This document shows, piece after piece, positions 23,779 through 35,957 of a stretch of 64,000 nucleotides of DNA. Origin of the DNA: Craterostigma plantagineum. Lineage: Eukaryota > Streptophyta > Magnoliopsida > Lamiales > Linderniaceae. The position numbers were made by a program, and so were the translations under genes. Location: positions 682,001 to 746,000 of the forward strand of contig JAPQWV010000123.1 of NCBI GenBank assembly GCA_027422505.1, given 5' to 3'. The stretch's first letter is position 1, and each line of letters opens with the position of its first letter. The notes beneath the pieces are model-generated. The model saw only the letters and a list, made by a program, of their open reading frames with translations. It had not been told where the DNA came from and did no database searches.

Positions 23779-23870
23779 CTCTTCATCTAGTAACATTAAG
23801 CCAACTAACATCAGTTCTCCAATTCTTCTAAAATTAGTAGCTCTCCAGGACCGCAACAGCCGTACGATTA

Positions 23871-24950
23871 TTGTAGTGTTTCCCATCTTCGGGGTTAAAG
23901 AATTAAGTACAGAATAATTACTCGGTAGAACCATGATGATTTAAAAACTGCACAACTAATACTGTTTCTTAATCATATTAAGAATTGGACGAAGGATTCT
24001 CTATATATATAAGAATAATATGAAGCGTTTTATTGTCATAGGATTAAAAGAAAAACCTTTCAGCTACAATAAGAGAAGATTAAGCGAATGTACTTGAAAC
24101 GGGCATAGAAGATGTATTTGTCATGAATAAAGGAAAAGTTATTTCTACACGGTGATATACATAAAATATTTCACAAAACAGTACATTATTCAGTAGGCTA
24201 TTTTTCAATCGCCTAAATAATTGTAGATTTAAATGCCGTAGTGCATTCCAAATGACTGAGACATCATCAATTGATAAAGACAACCATATCAACTTCAGCA
24301 GCAGTGCATTCTAATCGGCAACTATGTTATCTGAATACGGATAGTGAAATTATAGTAATCTAATGATAATGTGAAATTATTTACGTTCAGAAATAAAAGC
24401 ATTGAACTACAATACGATTTTCAACGATATTGTATTCTCATCTATTGTATTATGTTAAAAACGGTTAATGTAATTATAGCATCTTTTAGTAAATCAATTT
24501 CATTAGAATACGAAACGATTTGTTGTCATAATTAAAATCAAAACCTTTGAAACACAATAAGATAATCTACAGACAAACCTGTGAAATTCAGCAGTAGTAT
24601 ATTCTTATCCGTTTCCAAACCTTAGCTATAACTATCCTACTACAATACGACCCAATAGCTCTGTAGTCTCATCGATTTTCGAAACCTGTCTATCTCCAAG
24701 GTATGTTAATATGATAATGCAATTATAGTAACTTCAATAAATCAATATAATAGGATATGAATCGCCTTGTTGTCATAATTAAAAAATAACGCTTTCGTTC
24801 CATTAAAATGCGTATCATTAATGATAAGACACTAATTAAGAAACGCACCAACGTTTAGATTCCGTCAACGATCTCATTTAGCAGCCCAAACATTTTCCAT
24901 AAACGACCTCATTCAGTCAGTCAACCGGTTTTCAGCCGGGCAAGTATTTG
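23871..24950. repeat. 1.1-kb direct repeat, copy 1 (RPA gene start and upstream)
   Basis: Matches 29021-30145 at roughly 90 percent by eye. It begins inside RPA-like exon 1 (minus strand) and runs upstream of its ATG at 23934, so it contains the putative promoter region. It includes TCTCTATATATATAAGAA at about 23998, which resembles plant Helitron 5' ends, although the base before it is T rather than A. Confidence 0.85.
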
Positions 24951-27900
24951 TCAATAATATACTTTTAAATGGCGAAGTGTATTACAGTCGCTCATTCATT
25001 AGTAAATTTAATGCAATTATAATAACGTTAGTAAAACAACATTATCATAATATGAAATGATATATTGTCAGAGACCAAACAAAACCTTTGAACTATAATA
25101 AGATTTTCAACAGTATTGTATTCTAATCGACTTCCAAGCCCTGTCTGTCACCGTGCTATGTTTATGCGGGTAATGTAACGTAGCAAGTCCATTACATTAC
25201 GAATACCTAATGATTTGTTGCCATAATTAAAATCACTAACTTCAGCATCATTCTATTCTTATCCGATTCCAAACTCCGACAATAATTATGTCATCTTAAT
25301 GCGTATAATGCAATTGAGAATCCCTATAATGATGAGAATGAAAAGCCAATTCTTTCAATTATGATGATATATCAAGGCAATGTAGTTGGAACCGGTCTAA
25401 AACAGAATGTATCATAAAAAAATGCATCATAAAAATCGCACCTGCCACACCTTCAAAACACCTCACAGATCACACGCAATGGGATGATAACTGCACGACT
25501 GTATCATTACAAAACACCTACTGATGATATCCAAAAAATGATCCAACCAACCTTAGAGATATTCTTTCAACCGCAAAAACATGCACGACCTCACGCAGTC
25601 GGGAGATAACTGCACAGCTGTATCTCTTCAAACATGCAACAGTAAACAAACACACACATACAGAGCAACGATAAACAACCATGAAATGCTGAAAAACACC
25701 GACAGATCAAATTAAGACGAATAAACATGATACACAGATCATTCATTAATACGTTTAACGCAATTACAGTAAGTTAATCTCTGAACTAAAAAACCCTTTG
25801 AACGTTCATTTACTGAAATTACATCAACTTTACCAAAACAATGGCACATATAATATTCAGAAAACTGTACATTATTCAGTAGCCTCTTTTTCAATCGCCT
25901 AAATAATTGTAAATTTAAATGCCGTATTGCATAACAAACCATTGAGACGTCATCAATTAATAATGACAACCATATCAACTTCAGCAGCAGTGCGTCCTAA
26001 TCGGGCCCCAACATTAGCCACAGCTATGTTATCTTAATACGGATAATGAAAATTATAGTAATCTAATGGCGGAAAAAAATACATACAGGGTCCATAAACA
26101 AACCGGAAGGCAAAACAACCTAAACAACACCAAACTGTGAGACATAGCATATAAATAAAGAGGCACAACAGAAAACGGCCAAATGAATAAATGCATCATA
26201 AAAATCGTACCTGCCACACCTCCAAAACACCTCACATATCACACGCAATGGGATGATAACTGCACGACTGTATAATTACAAAACACCTATTATGATAACC
26301 AAAAAATGATCCAACCAATACGCCACGACTATAGCATTGTTGTTAAATAAACACATGTATCATTAAGGAACTCGTGCTACCTATTAAACGACCTTTTATC
26401 AATAAAATGATAATACGAAACGTATTGCAAAACCTATGAACTACAAAATCATCTGAAAGGTCGTTTAATGCAATTATAGTAACTTTAATAAACCAATATG
26501 AAACAATCATAGCATTGATGTTAAATAAAAACATGTGTCATTAAACAACCCGTGCTAGGTATCAAACAACCTTTATGAATCAGCAAATGCATTGTTGCTA
26601 AATAAACACATGTATCATTAAACAACCCGTTCTACGTATTAATTTTATATATGATTAATGACAAACTTATTGGAATAAAAATGGCTCGAATTTTATTCGT
26701 CCATGTATTTTTTACACAAATCGAACAAAAACCAAAAGAACAAATACATCACTAAACATTAAAAAGCACAGATATCTTCAAACAACCCATCCCATATACA
26801 AACGACCCTTTATTTTAGAACATGAAAGGCCGTCAATGATCTAAACCTGAACACTAGTTTTGAAACCTGCAACAATAAACAAACACACACACATACAGAG
26901 GATTCATAAACAAAAATGAAATGCAAAACAACACCGGGGACACCAAACAGTCGGTCAGAGCATATAAATAAGAGCTTCAACGGAGATGGCCCCTGGTCTT
27001 CCGATCCATGATATTCCACCACCACATATTAAATTAAAATGAATAAAAAATGCATAATAAAAATCGTCTATAGATCAAATAAAATGAATACAAATCGCAT
27101 TTATTTATCAAAAAAATCGTACAGGCCACACCTTCAAAACACCCCACGAATCACACGCAATGGGATGATAAGTGCAGTCTGATCATTACAAAACACCAAT
27201 GATGATAACCAAAAAATGATCCAACCAACCTTAGGGATGTGCTTTCAACAGCAAAAAACATGCACGGCCTTACGCAGTGGAGAGATAACCACACGACTGC
27301 ATCGCTTGATACCTGAAACAGTAAACAAACAGGGGGAGAGATAATTACACGACTTTATCGAACTCCATCACAACTCCAGTAGCCACTATTCAAACCCGTA
27401 GGTAGAGGAACGACTGCAAAATAGCCTAACAACACCAAACTGTGAGACACAGCATATAAATAAAAAGGCATAAAAAAACGGCCAAAGATCAAATTATAAG
27501 GAATAAACATCCTCCATAAATTAAATTTAAATGAATAAAAAAGGCATCCTAAAAATCGCACCTGCCACACCTTCAAAACAACCCACAGATCGCACGCAAT
27601 GGGATGACAACTGCACGACTGTATCAATTTAAAACACCTATAATGATAACCAATACAAAACACCAATGATGGTAACCAAAAAATGATCCAACCAAACCCT
27701 GGAGATGTGCTTTCAACAGCAAAAAACATGCACGACCCCACGCGGGGAAGAGATAACTACACGACTGTATCGATTGATACCTGAAATAGTAAACAAACAG
27801 GGGAGTGATAACTACACGACTGTATCGAATTCTATCACAACTCCAGTAGCCACTATTCAGACCCGTAGGCGGAGGAAGGACTGCAAAATAGCTTACCAAC

Positions 27901-28320
27901 ACCAAAAAGTGAGACACAGCATATAAATAAAAAGTGAGGGTTCAGTCGTCTATTTTTCAGTAGTGTCTTTTTCAGTCGTGTTTTTTTAGCATTGTATTAT
28001 ATAGCAGCTAATAGGAATGTTATATATAACTAATGCACTTTTCAGTCGTGTATTTTGGAAGAATTTTGTCTCCACTGTGAGGAGAAATCTTCATGACTGG
28101 AGAATCCAGTCGTGCAGTGAATACTTGGCAAAAGAGTAATTTATTGTAAATATGTGGCCGAACTTTTCGGGCGTAATTTTTATGTAGGCCGTCGGTGTAA
28201 TGCTAATGTGTTTAGGTTTATAAGACTGTGTAAGAATGCAACGATGTAATTGCAAATGTACGAAGGTTAACCTTTGAAACTTAAGTTGCAAAACAGTAAG
28301 ATCGAAGGCGTAAGACCGAC
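24950..28320. repeat. Non-coding patchwork of diverged repeats
   Basis: AT-rich DNA without a credible gene. A module with the core CAATGGGATGATAACTGCAC followed by GACTGTAT recurs at about 25477, 26246, 27158 and 27597. A linked module (CATGCACGACC...GAGATAACTGCAC...) follows at about 25580, 27250 and 27728. 26425-27050 is repeated at 30148-30600. Minus-strand openings here are low complexity. At 27940-28060 the word TTTTCAGTCGTG is repeated. Confidence 0.7.
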
Positions 28321-28327
28321 TGGTTTA

Positions 28328-28911
28328 TCATGACTGCTCATTGAGAAGATGGTAGCCGATCTTGTAAGAAACAAAAGCATCTATACATGCATACTCTATC
28401 TGACCGTAGCTAAGAACTATGCTCTCCCAATTGCTCAGAGTCACGCTTTTTGGCTTACGCATGACCATCCCACAAACGACCGAGGCTAGTTCTTTCAATC
28501 CTGGTCATCGAAAATACCCTGGGGGCCAACGTGCTTTTGCAACAACTGCCACGTCCATAACATTCCCGTTGTTAAACTGTCACGGATTAGTTTCGCCATA
28601 TCTTCCGCAACGGCAACGCCGACAAAGGTGACATTTGGATTTAACATGAAATTCTTGAGTGATTCACTAATTTCGTAGAGATGAGTTAGCTGAATGATTA
28701 TGCATTTACGGTCGATGCACAATTGCAGAGTTGCTGTTCTGTTGACTATGCCGCGCGCCGAAACCGGTCTGCACTCTACGTCGAGGCCAACCAGCGTTGG
28801 GATGGAAACGTCGACTTGTTGAAGCCATTCTGTTACAGTGGTTGAGTCGCTGGTCACTGTTGTTGCGATGGTCATATTGCCGAATTGTACACTAAAGATC
28901 CTCGTTGGCAT
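28328..28911 (-). pseudogene. Captured WRN-like 3'-5' exonuclease gene
   Basis: Intronless copy of a plant Werner-syndrome-like exonuclease (RNase D/DEDDy fold), an enzyme that trims 3' DNA ends. The start is MPTRIFSVQFGN at 28911. It carries the DxE motif VGLDVECRP, a mid-domain NPNVTFVGVAVAEDMAKL, and in another frame the end EYACIDAFVSYKIGYHLL with the expected Asp and Tyr, stopping at 28328. One frameshift near 28575 and a TGA near 28500 break it. The length (about 195 codons) fits a complete domain. It lies immediately downstream of a truncated RPA-like exon 1 and inside repeats typical of the Helitron region, which suggests capture by a Helitron. Confidence 0.8.
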
Positions 28912-28931
28912 TATGACTGAGAATCTGGATT

Positions 28932-29084
28932 CTAAAGGTTTTTTTTATTTAGCACCTTGGGCTCTTCATCCGTGAAGTTTGCATATCTATAGTCAGGTGC
29001 AAAGGATAGCAAAAAGGCATTTGTAGTGTTTCCCATCTTCGGGGTTAAAGAATTAAGTACAGAATAATTATTCGGTAGAACCAT
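28932..29084 (-). CDS. Chimeric 50-codon ORF: RPA exon-1 start plus captured DNA
   Basis: The ATG at 29084 reads MVLPNNYSVLNS as in RPA-like exon 1 (23934), stays homologous to MGNTT, then crosses a junction at 29020/29021 into unrelated codons (NAFLLSFAPDY...) and stops at 28932, only 21 nt before the exonuclease ATG. It may be a captured-exon chimera or a fortuitous open frame. The junction is clear in the DNA, but function is doubtful. Confidence 0.55.
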   Translation of the reverse strand: MVLPNNYSVLNSLTPKMGNTTNAFLLSFAPDYRYANFTDEEPKVLNKKNL

Positions 29085-30145
29085 GATGATTTAAAAACTG
29101 CACAACTAGTACTGTTTCTTAATCATATTAAGAATTGGACGAAGGATTCTCTATATATATAAAAATAATATTAAGCGATTTATTGTCATAGGATTAACAG
29201 AAAAACCTTTCAACTACAATAACGGAAGATTAAGCGAATGTATTTGAAACGGACACAGAACATATATTTGTCATGAATAAAGGAAACATTATTTCTACAC
29301 CATGTTATACATATAATATTTCGAAAACAGTACATTATTCTGTAGGCTCCTTTTCAATCGCCTAAATAATTGTAAATTTAAATGCCGTAGTGCATTACAA
29401 ATGATTTAGACATCATCAATTAATAAAGACAACCATATCAACTTCAGCAGCAGTGCATTCTAATCGGGATGCAACATTAGCCAAAGCTATGTTATCTTAA
29501 TACGGATAATGAAATTATAGTTATCTAATGATAATCCGAAATTTATATATGTTCAGAACTAAAAGCATTGAACTACAATACGATTTTCAACGATATTGTA
29601 TTCTCATCTATTGCCAAGCCATGTCAACCGCCCTATTATGTTATACGGTTAATGTAATTATAGCATCTTTAGTAAATCAATTTCATTAGAATACGAAACG
29701 ATTTGTTGTCATAATTAAAACCTTTGAAACACAATAAGATAATCTACAGACAAACCTGTTAAATTCAGCAGTAGTATGTTCTTATCCGATTCCAAGCCTT
29801 GGCTATAATTATCCTACTATCATACGACTCAATAGCTCTGTAGTCTCATCGATTTTCGTGACCTGCCTATCTCCAACGTATGTTAATATGCTAATGCAAT
29901 TATAGTAACTTCAATAAATCAATATAATAGGAATACGAATGGTCTTGTCGTCATAATTAAAAGACAACGCTTTCCTTCCATTAAAATGCGTATCATTAAT
30001 GATAAGACACTAATTAAGAAACGCACCAACGTTTAGATTCCGTCAACGATCTCATTTAGTCACCTGTTTTCAGTAGCCCAAACATTTTCCATAAACGACC
30101 TCATTCAGTCAGTCAACTGTTTTTCAGCCGGGCAACTGTATTCAG
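29021..30145. repeat. 1.1-kb direct repeat, copy 2
   Basis: Homologous to 23871-24950 in the same orientation. The left edge is the RPA/exonuclease junction. The right edge falls after CAGTCAACTGTTTTTCAGCCGGGCAA. Confidence 0.85.
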
Positions 30146-31686
30146 TCAGCAAAACCTATGAACTACAAAATCATCTGAAAGGTCGTTTAATGCAATTGTA
30201 GTAACTTTACTAAATCAATACGAAACGATTATAGCCTTCCTAAACAAAAATGGCTCGAATTTTATTCGACAATGTATTTTTTAAACAAAACGAACAAAAT
30301 TAAAAGAACAAATACATCAATAAACATTAAAAAGCACAGGTGGCATCAAACAACCCATCTCATGTATCAAACGACCCTTTACGTAAGAACATGAAAGGCC
30401 GCCAATGATCTAAACCGAACTCTAATCCTGAAACCTACAACAATAAACAAGCATACAGACATACAGAGGATTCATAAACAAAAATGAAATGCAAAACAAC
30501 ATCCGAGACACCAAACAGTCAGTCAGAGCATATAAATAAGAGATTCAACCGAGATGACCCTTGCTCTTCCGACCTATGATATTCCAAGCACCACAAAATT
30601 AAAATGAACAAAAAACGCATAATAAAGATCGTCTATTGATCAAATAAAATGAATAGAAATCGCATTTATCATAAAAATCGTACAGGCCACACCTTCAAAA
30701 CACCCCACAAATCACACGCAATGGGATGATAAGTGCACGACTGTATCATTGCAAAACACCAATGTTGCTAACCAAAAATTGATCCAACCAACGTTAGATA
30801 TATGATTTCAACAGCAAACAACATTCACGACCTTACGCAGTGGAGAGATAACTACACGACTGTATCGCATGAAACCTGAAACAGTAAACAAACAGAGGAG
30901 AGATAACTACACGACTGTACCGAATTCTATGACAGCTCCAGTAGACATTATTCAAACCCGTAGGTAGAGGAACGGCTGCAAAATGGCTTGGAACATGCGA
31001 CAACAAACAAATACATAGAGGGTCCATAAGAAAACCGGAAGGCGAAACAACCTTAACAACTCCAAACCGTGAGACATAGCATATAAATAAAAAGGCATAA
31101 TAATAAACAGCTAAGATCAAATTATAACGAATAAACACCCCCCATAAATCAAATTAAAATGAATAAAAAGGAATCGTAAAAATCGCACCTGCCATACCCT
31201 CAAAACACCTACCAGATCATACGCAATGGGATGATAGCTGCACGACTGTATCGTTACAAAATACCTATGATGATAACCAAAAAATGTATAACGAATAAAC
31301 ATCCTCCATAAATCAAATTAAAATAAATAAAAAGGCATCATAAAAATCGTACCTGCCACACCTTCAAAACACCTCACAGATCACACGCAATGCGATGATG
31401 ACTGCACGGCTGTATCATTACAAAACACCTATGATGATAATCGAAAAATGATCCAACCAACCTTAGAGATACTCTTTCAACCGCAAAAACATGCACGACC
31501 TCACGCAGGTAGGAGATAACTGCACGGTTGTATCTGTTCAAACCTGCAACAGTAAACACACACACGCATGCAGACAAAAAATGATCCAACCAACCTTAGA
31601 GATACTCTTTCAACCGCAAAAACATGCACGACCTCACGCAGGCAGGAGATAACTGCACGGCTGTATCTCTTCAAACCTGCAACAGT

Positions 31687-31723
<37 letters not shown>

Positions 31724-32294
31724 GAGCGCTGAAAACCTTCCACAGATCAAATTAAAACGAATAAATATGCTCCATAAGTCTAATTAAAATACGACTAAAA
31801 AATGCATCATAATAATCGTACCTGCCACACCCTCAAACTGCACGACTGTATCATAGCTTCAAACCTGCAACAATAAACAAACACACACACAGAGGGTCGA
31901 TAAACAACCTTGAAATGCAAAACAACCCCAGCAACACCACAGCGTCAGTCATAGCATATAAATAAGACTTCTATCCGAGATGACCCTTGGTCTAACGACC
32001 TATGATATTGCAACGACCACATATTAAATTAAAATGAATTAAAAATGCATAATAAGCATCATCTATAGATCAAATAGAAATCGCATTTACGATGCCACCG
32101 ATGTAATACAACCCACACATAAGGCTAAAGTGGACATTATTTTTACTACTTTTTAAATGGCATAAAGACCCTAACGAACAGCTGACATGTCACATATCAT
32201 TGGGCTATAGGGGGTGGCAATTTTTGTAAATAAATCCTAATATATGCCTAGTTTCAAAGCCCTCTACAAACTTTTATATATATATGATTAAACA
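30146..32294. repeat. Repeat patchwork leading to a Helitron terminus
   Basis: Continues the modules of 25.4-27.9 kb: CAATGGGATGATA copies at about 30718, 31223 and 31388, and near-duplicate blocks at 31434-31560 and 31576-31690. An (AC)n microsatellite lies at about 31688-31719. No gene seen. Confidence 0.65.
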
Positions 32295-32322
32295 CCCGTG
32301 CATTGCACGGGCAAAAAACTAG
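32295..32322 (+). mobile_element. Helitron 3' terminus (hairpin plus CTAG)
   Basis: CCCGTGC-ATT-GCACGGG forms a 7-bp stem with a 3-nt loop, followed by CAAAAAACTAG and a T. This is the standard plant Helitron end: GC hairpin, short spacer, CTRR, insertion before T. It is on the plus strand, opposite to the Rep/RPA genes, so it ends a different, probably non-autonomous element extending leftwards. The 5' end is not fixed. Confidence 0.85.
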
Positions 32323-32623
32323 TTATCCTAATTTAGAAGAATCAACAAATTTAAATCTAGAGACCAAAAATAATATACATGTTCCCGAGTTAACTTTCCT
32401 CGAAGAGACCAATCAAAAATATAATGCCAAAATCGAAGGCTCAAATGACATGTCAATACATGAACACATTGAATCCTATTCAGGGGAAATAATGAAAATC
32501 AATATAATTTGAAGATCAACTAGACCAACTAGCGATCAACAAAATTCAATGACTATATAACAAATCGTACAACATAACCTATCCAAACTAATAATCCATA
32601 TAGTAAGATATCTTCTCAACACA
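32323..32623 (+). other. Unassigned flank with a short open frame
   Basis: An open stretch to 32512 reads LEESTNLNLETKNN and similar Asn/Glu-rich text. It could be the C-terminal end of a transposon or pararetroviral ORF interrupted at the Helitron insertion. I do not recognise it. The remainder is AT-rich up to the gypsy LTR. Confidence 0.3.
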
Positions 32624-35600
32624 TGTAGCACCCGGGTCTTCGTGAATAGTAAGGCCAATAAATTTGCGTAAATGATGAATGCGATTGTGTGCATCTCGTG
32701 CAATTATTCTGCACTCGTGTAAATTATGTGAAATTTGCATGTTAAAATGCGTGCTTAACTTATTCGGTGGAAATGGGAGCATTTAAATTGTGCCATATGG
32801 CTCCCAATTTAATTGGACAAGGAAATTGGTCATGGGTGAAAATTGGACCATGATTTTAAATAGGCTAAGGATAGAAGTTGGACTTTGGGTGTGATTGGGC
32901 TAGAAATTAATCCCAACTTAAACCCAAGAGGATTCATAGGCTTGGCCAAAAATATTGAAAGTTTTTAAGGCCCAAACTAGAACTTTGAAATTGGCCCAAA
33001 ACTCTTAAATAATAATAAACATCCTAGGGACAAAATTCCCCAAACCAAGGGGATATTTTCGTCACAAGCATGTCCCATTCCCCCATACTGTTGATTAAAA
33101 CATTCATCTAAACACTTGACACTTGAAAACCCCATAGAAAAGAAAACACGAGCTTGACCAAGAAAGGAGGAGAAGACGAGCTTCGAATCACGCGAGCTTG
33201 GGATTAGGTGAGTTTCTACCATAGTCCTTACCTTCTAATTTGGTAACAGGGCATGTTAAGGAACTATAGACACGAAAAATACCCGTTTGTTACAAATTTA
33301 GTAGTTTTAATCTTCGGAAGGTATATTCCTCGCTTGGAATTAGTATTCTTAGTTCGAAACCATCATGTTTTAGGTAGTATTAGGCACGAAAAGTAAGTTT
33401 AAGCCGGCACTTTATTTAGTTCGAAGTTTAAGAATTTAGGGGTTCGTGTCGACCTTCAACGAATTCTTGAAAAGTAACTTTTTGATCCTCTAAGTTGACG
33501 TTTCGCGAATTGAGAAGTGTCTGTGGGAAAGGATTCGCGAAATGGAAGCCTTACATACCCAACCCGCAAATTTTAGGAACCCTAAGATTCGCGAACTCAA
33601 TATGCGTCGTGGCATGAGTTCGCAAAATAATGGTTCGCGGGTCGAACGATGCGCGAACCCTATGTCACATGGTAACTTTCGCAAATTGGTAAAGAAAAAG
33701 GATCCGCGAACTTAGTCGAGGGATGGAGTTCGCAAACCCTAAGTTGGCGAACTCTTAGCTAAATGGTACTTTATGAATCGACCAAGCTTTCGCGAACTCG
33801 GCGGAGTGAGAGGTTTGCGAACTCGGTAGGCTTGATGACTTCGCGAACTGAGGAAGGATGGCGGATCGTAATTCACGAAGCCAGTTTGGCGAATCCACAA
33901 GCCGCTAAACGAAGGGAAGGTGGTTCGTGAATCCCAAAGTGGCGAATCCTATTCTGCAAAGCCTAACCCGCGAATCTGAAGAATTTTGCGAGCTCGAGTT
34001 TTGCGAATTCATAGCGGTTTGCGGGCTGGGGAGGTTTGCGAACTCAAACCATTCCGCGAGCCCCATGCAACAGCCACACTTTGCGAATCCAATTAGGAAC
34101 TTAGAAATAATTCGCGAACTATAAAATAAGGATTTCGCACACGATTTCGCGAGGTGTAGACTTCGCGAATTAGAACTCCACGAATTGAACCCCTTAGATG
34201 AAACGATTCAAGTTATAAAAAAATATTTTCGCACCATTTAATCAGAAAAATATTCCGATTCCAATTAGCAGAGGCTCTTTCAACGCCCGATCATAATTTG
34301 CCTATCGGTGTCCTCAGGGCCAATTTTCGGTATAGGTAGACGTTGCATTCTATAGAAATTTGGAACGAAAAATTATGTAGTTGATTTAAAATAATTTATG
34401 GACTGACTTTATAGACTTGGCAGGTTTAATGGACGAAATTTTAGGAATTTCACTAGACCGGCTAACAAATAGTTTAAGGACGAATTTCGTACGCCTCTCG
34501 AACTACATAAGTTCGCGATATAACCTCATGAGTCAATAGCAAGTTAGTGAACTATATAAGTTCACGAATCATATGAGGCTAGGATTAGTTCACGAGTCAG
34601 GTAGAATTCACGGGTTTACAAGTGTCCCGAGCTATAAGTCGAAAATTAGTTCGAAGTATTAAAAATTAACGAATTAGCTAGCCAAGTAATTGGACAAAGT
34701 ACTGATACCATTGTTTATTGCGTAAGGTCAAGAACTAGGGGAGTTCACCGAACCAGTAGCTAGAAATCTACGGACGCCAGGTAAGTGGAAATCCAACTAC
34801 AACACATAGCATAGCATATGTGTACGTGCTTAATTCATGTGATTACGTGATAAGGTGCTTACGTGTTTACGTGAACTTGTATGATATGGTTGCATGCTTT
34901 TGGTAAGCATTATGGCGTTAATGCATTATGCATATGCACGAGCATGCACGACACAATTGGGGGTAATGAAATGATGAGCGTGCATGATTATGTCGCAAAT
35001 AGCAAAAATTAAATGCCGAGGTAGGGCGAGGATATTATGAGTTAAGTTAAGTGGCGGCTTCCGGGGCACCGGGACGGCGTTGATGCGCCGTCGGTGACGT
35101 TGATACGTCGCCAGTATACGAACGACGTTGATGCGTCGGGGGATACCATGGTTGGGTTGATGCCTTCATGGTCAGGTTGATGCCCTTATATCCCTGATTA
35201 GCGTGGTTGGGTTGATGCCCTCATGCTTTAGTATGGTTGGGTTGATGCCCTCATACTTTGGGCTGATGCCCGTGGTTGGATAGAGCTCTTTACGGTGTAC
35301 GCCTGGGTAAAAGTCTGCCAAGGGCCCTAAGATAAAAGATATGAGATTAAGTTTGATCCATAAGACGTAAGATGCATCGGCGTGGATTGCCTTTGCGGGG
35401 TTTTATCACGTGCACGTCATGCATGATTTCTACTTACTGAGCATATCGCTCATCCCTTACGTTATGTGTTGTAGGTGAGAGCGACCACGGTACGTGATTG
35501 CTTAGATGGCAAGGAAATCTTTTGGCGCTTCCAGCAGCTTTTGGGATGGGAGTGTGTGCATGGATGACGACCTGTGAGGCCGGGCGCATAGACATTCTTT

Positions 35601-35801
35601 TGATGCATGTATACACATCTCGTGTAATTAGGATTCACATGAAGTTAGGAATTCATGTAGTTCTTTTGTCATGTATAGAAACTACTTCCATTGCAAAAAT
35701 GGAAAAATTTCATACGCATTTCCGCATCTCTTTTAAGTTAAAGCATCGTTAGGAACATAGGATACGTTAGAATTAGGCAACGAGGACAGCGGGTCGTGAC
35801 A
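32624..35801 (+). repeat. Gypsy-2 5' LTR
   Basis: Starts TGTAGCACCCGGG, ends GACA three bases before the primer site, 3178 bp. It holds a TTCGCGAA word array (about 33495-34190, weaker to 34620) and a second array of GGTTGGGTTGATGCCCTCATG at about 35090-35280, where GTTGATGC(C/G) recurs about every 25-40 bp. Confidence 0.85.
33495..34190. repeat. TTCGCGAA word array in gypsy-2 LTR
   Basis: Over thirty occurrences of TTCGCGAA, TTTGCGAA or GCGAACT in both orientations (the core is palindromic) at irregular spacing. A weaker AGTTCRCGA series continues to 34620. Not coding. Confidence 0.8.
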
Positions 35802-35804
35802 GAG

Positions 35805-35816
35805 TGGTATCAGAGC
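35805..35816 (+). promoter_or_regulatory. Gypsy-2 primer binding site (tRNA-Met)
   Basis: TGGTATCAGAGC following the LTR end by three bases. Confidence 0.9.
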
Positions 35817-35957
35817 TTCGGTCACAGGTTCTGTAGACTGTCCATGTACACACGCCCAAAAGCGTGGAAGCAGCCTTGCCTGTAAGTGTTATATCTATAT
35901 GAAGTTTTGTGTTGCATAATTTGTTGGCCATAGGACTATCAGGATAGATAAGGAACG

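Larger units (their letters stand above)
8310..23934 (-). pseudogene. RPA1-like (Helitron-associated) gene split by two retrotransposons
   Basis: An OB-fold single-strand-DNA-binding protein of the replication protein A large-subunit type, which plant Helitrons often carry next to Rep/Hel. Minus-strand exons found by eye: 23934-23779 (MVLPSNYS...VGLMLLDEE), 23683-about 23550 (DTLMEATINSALVEKF), 13730-13640 (DVIAMVSSIVEP), 13553-13429 (TVTAWDEKSREFYKRL...INPRMFQ), 13363-13282 (TTSSSALYINGDG), 13186-13091 joined to 8580-about 8530, and 8447-about 8310 (GWSYISCSTC zinc-ribbon start). Introns have GT-AG ends and keep phase. One exon is cut by the 8581-13090 element (TSD CGTAG) and an upstream part by the 13818-23454 element. 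Frameshifts exist near 23617 and 8385. Excluding insertions the gene spans about 1.5 kb. It could instead be a host RPA1 paralogue, but the strand and its position upstream of Rep favour the Helitron. Confidence 0.75.

Noticed and set aside
26810..31743. Minus-strand ORFs with VCVCVC and FxGYHHxCFxxIQSC text
   Set aside because: Repeated because the DNA modules are repeated. Cys/Val runs come from (AC)n. No conserved frame across copies.
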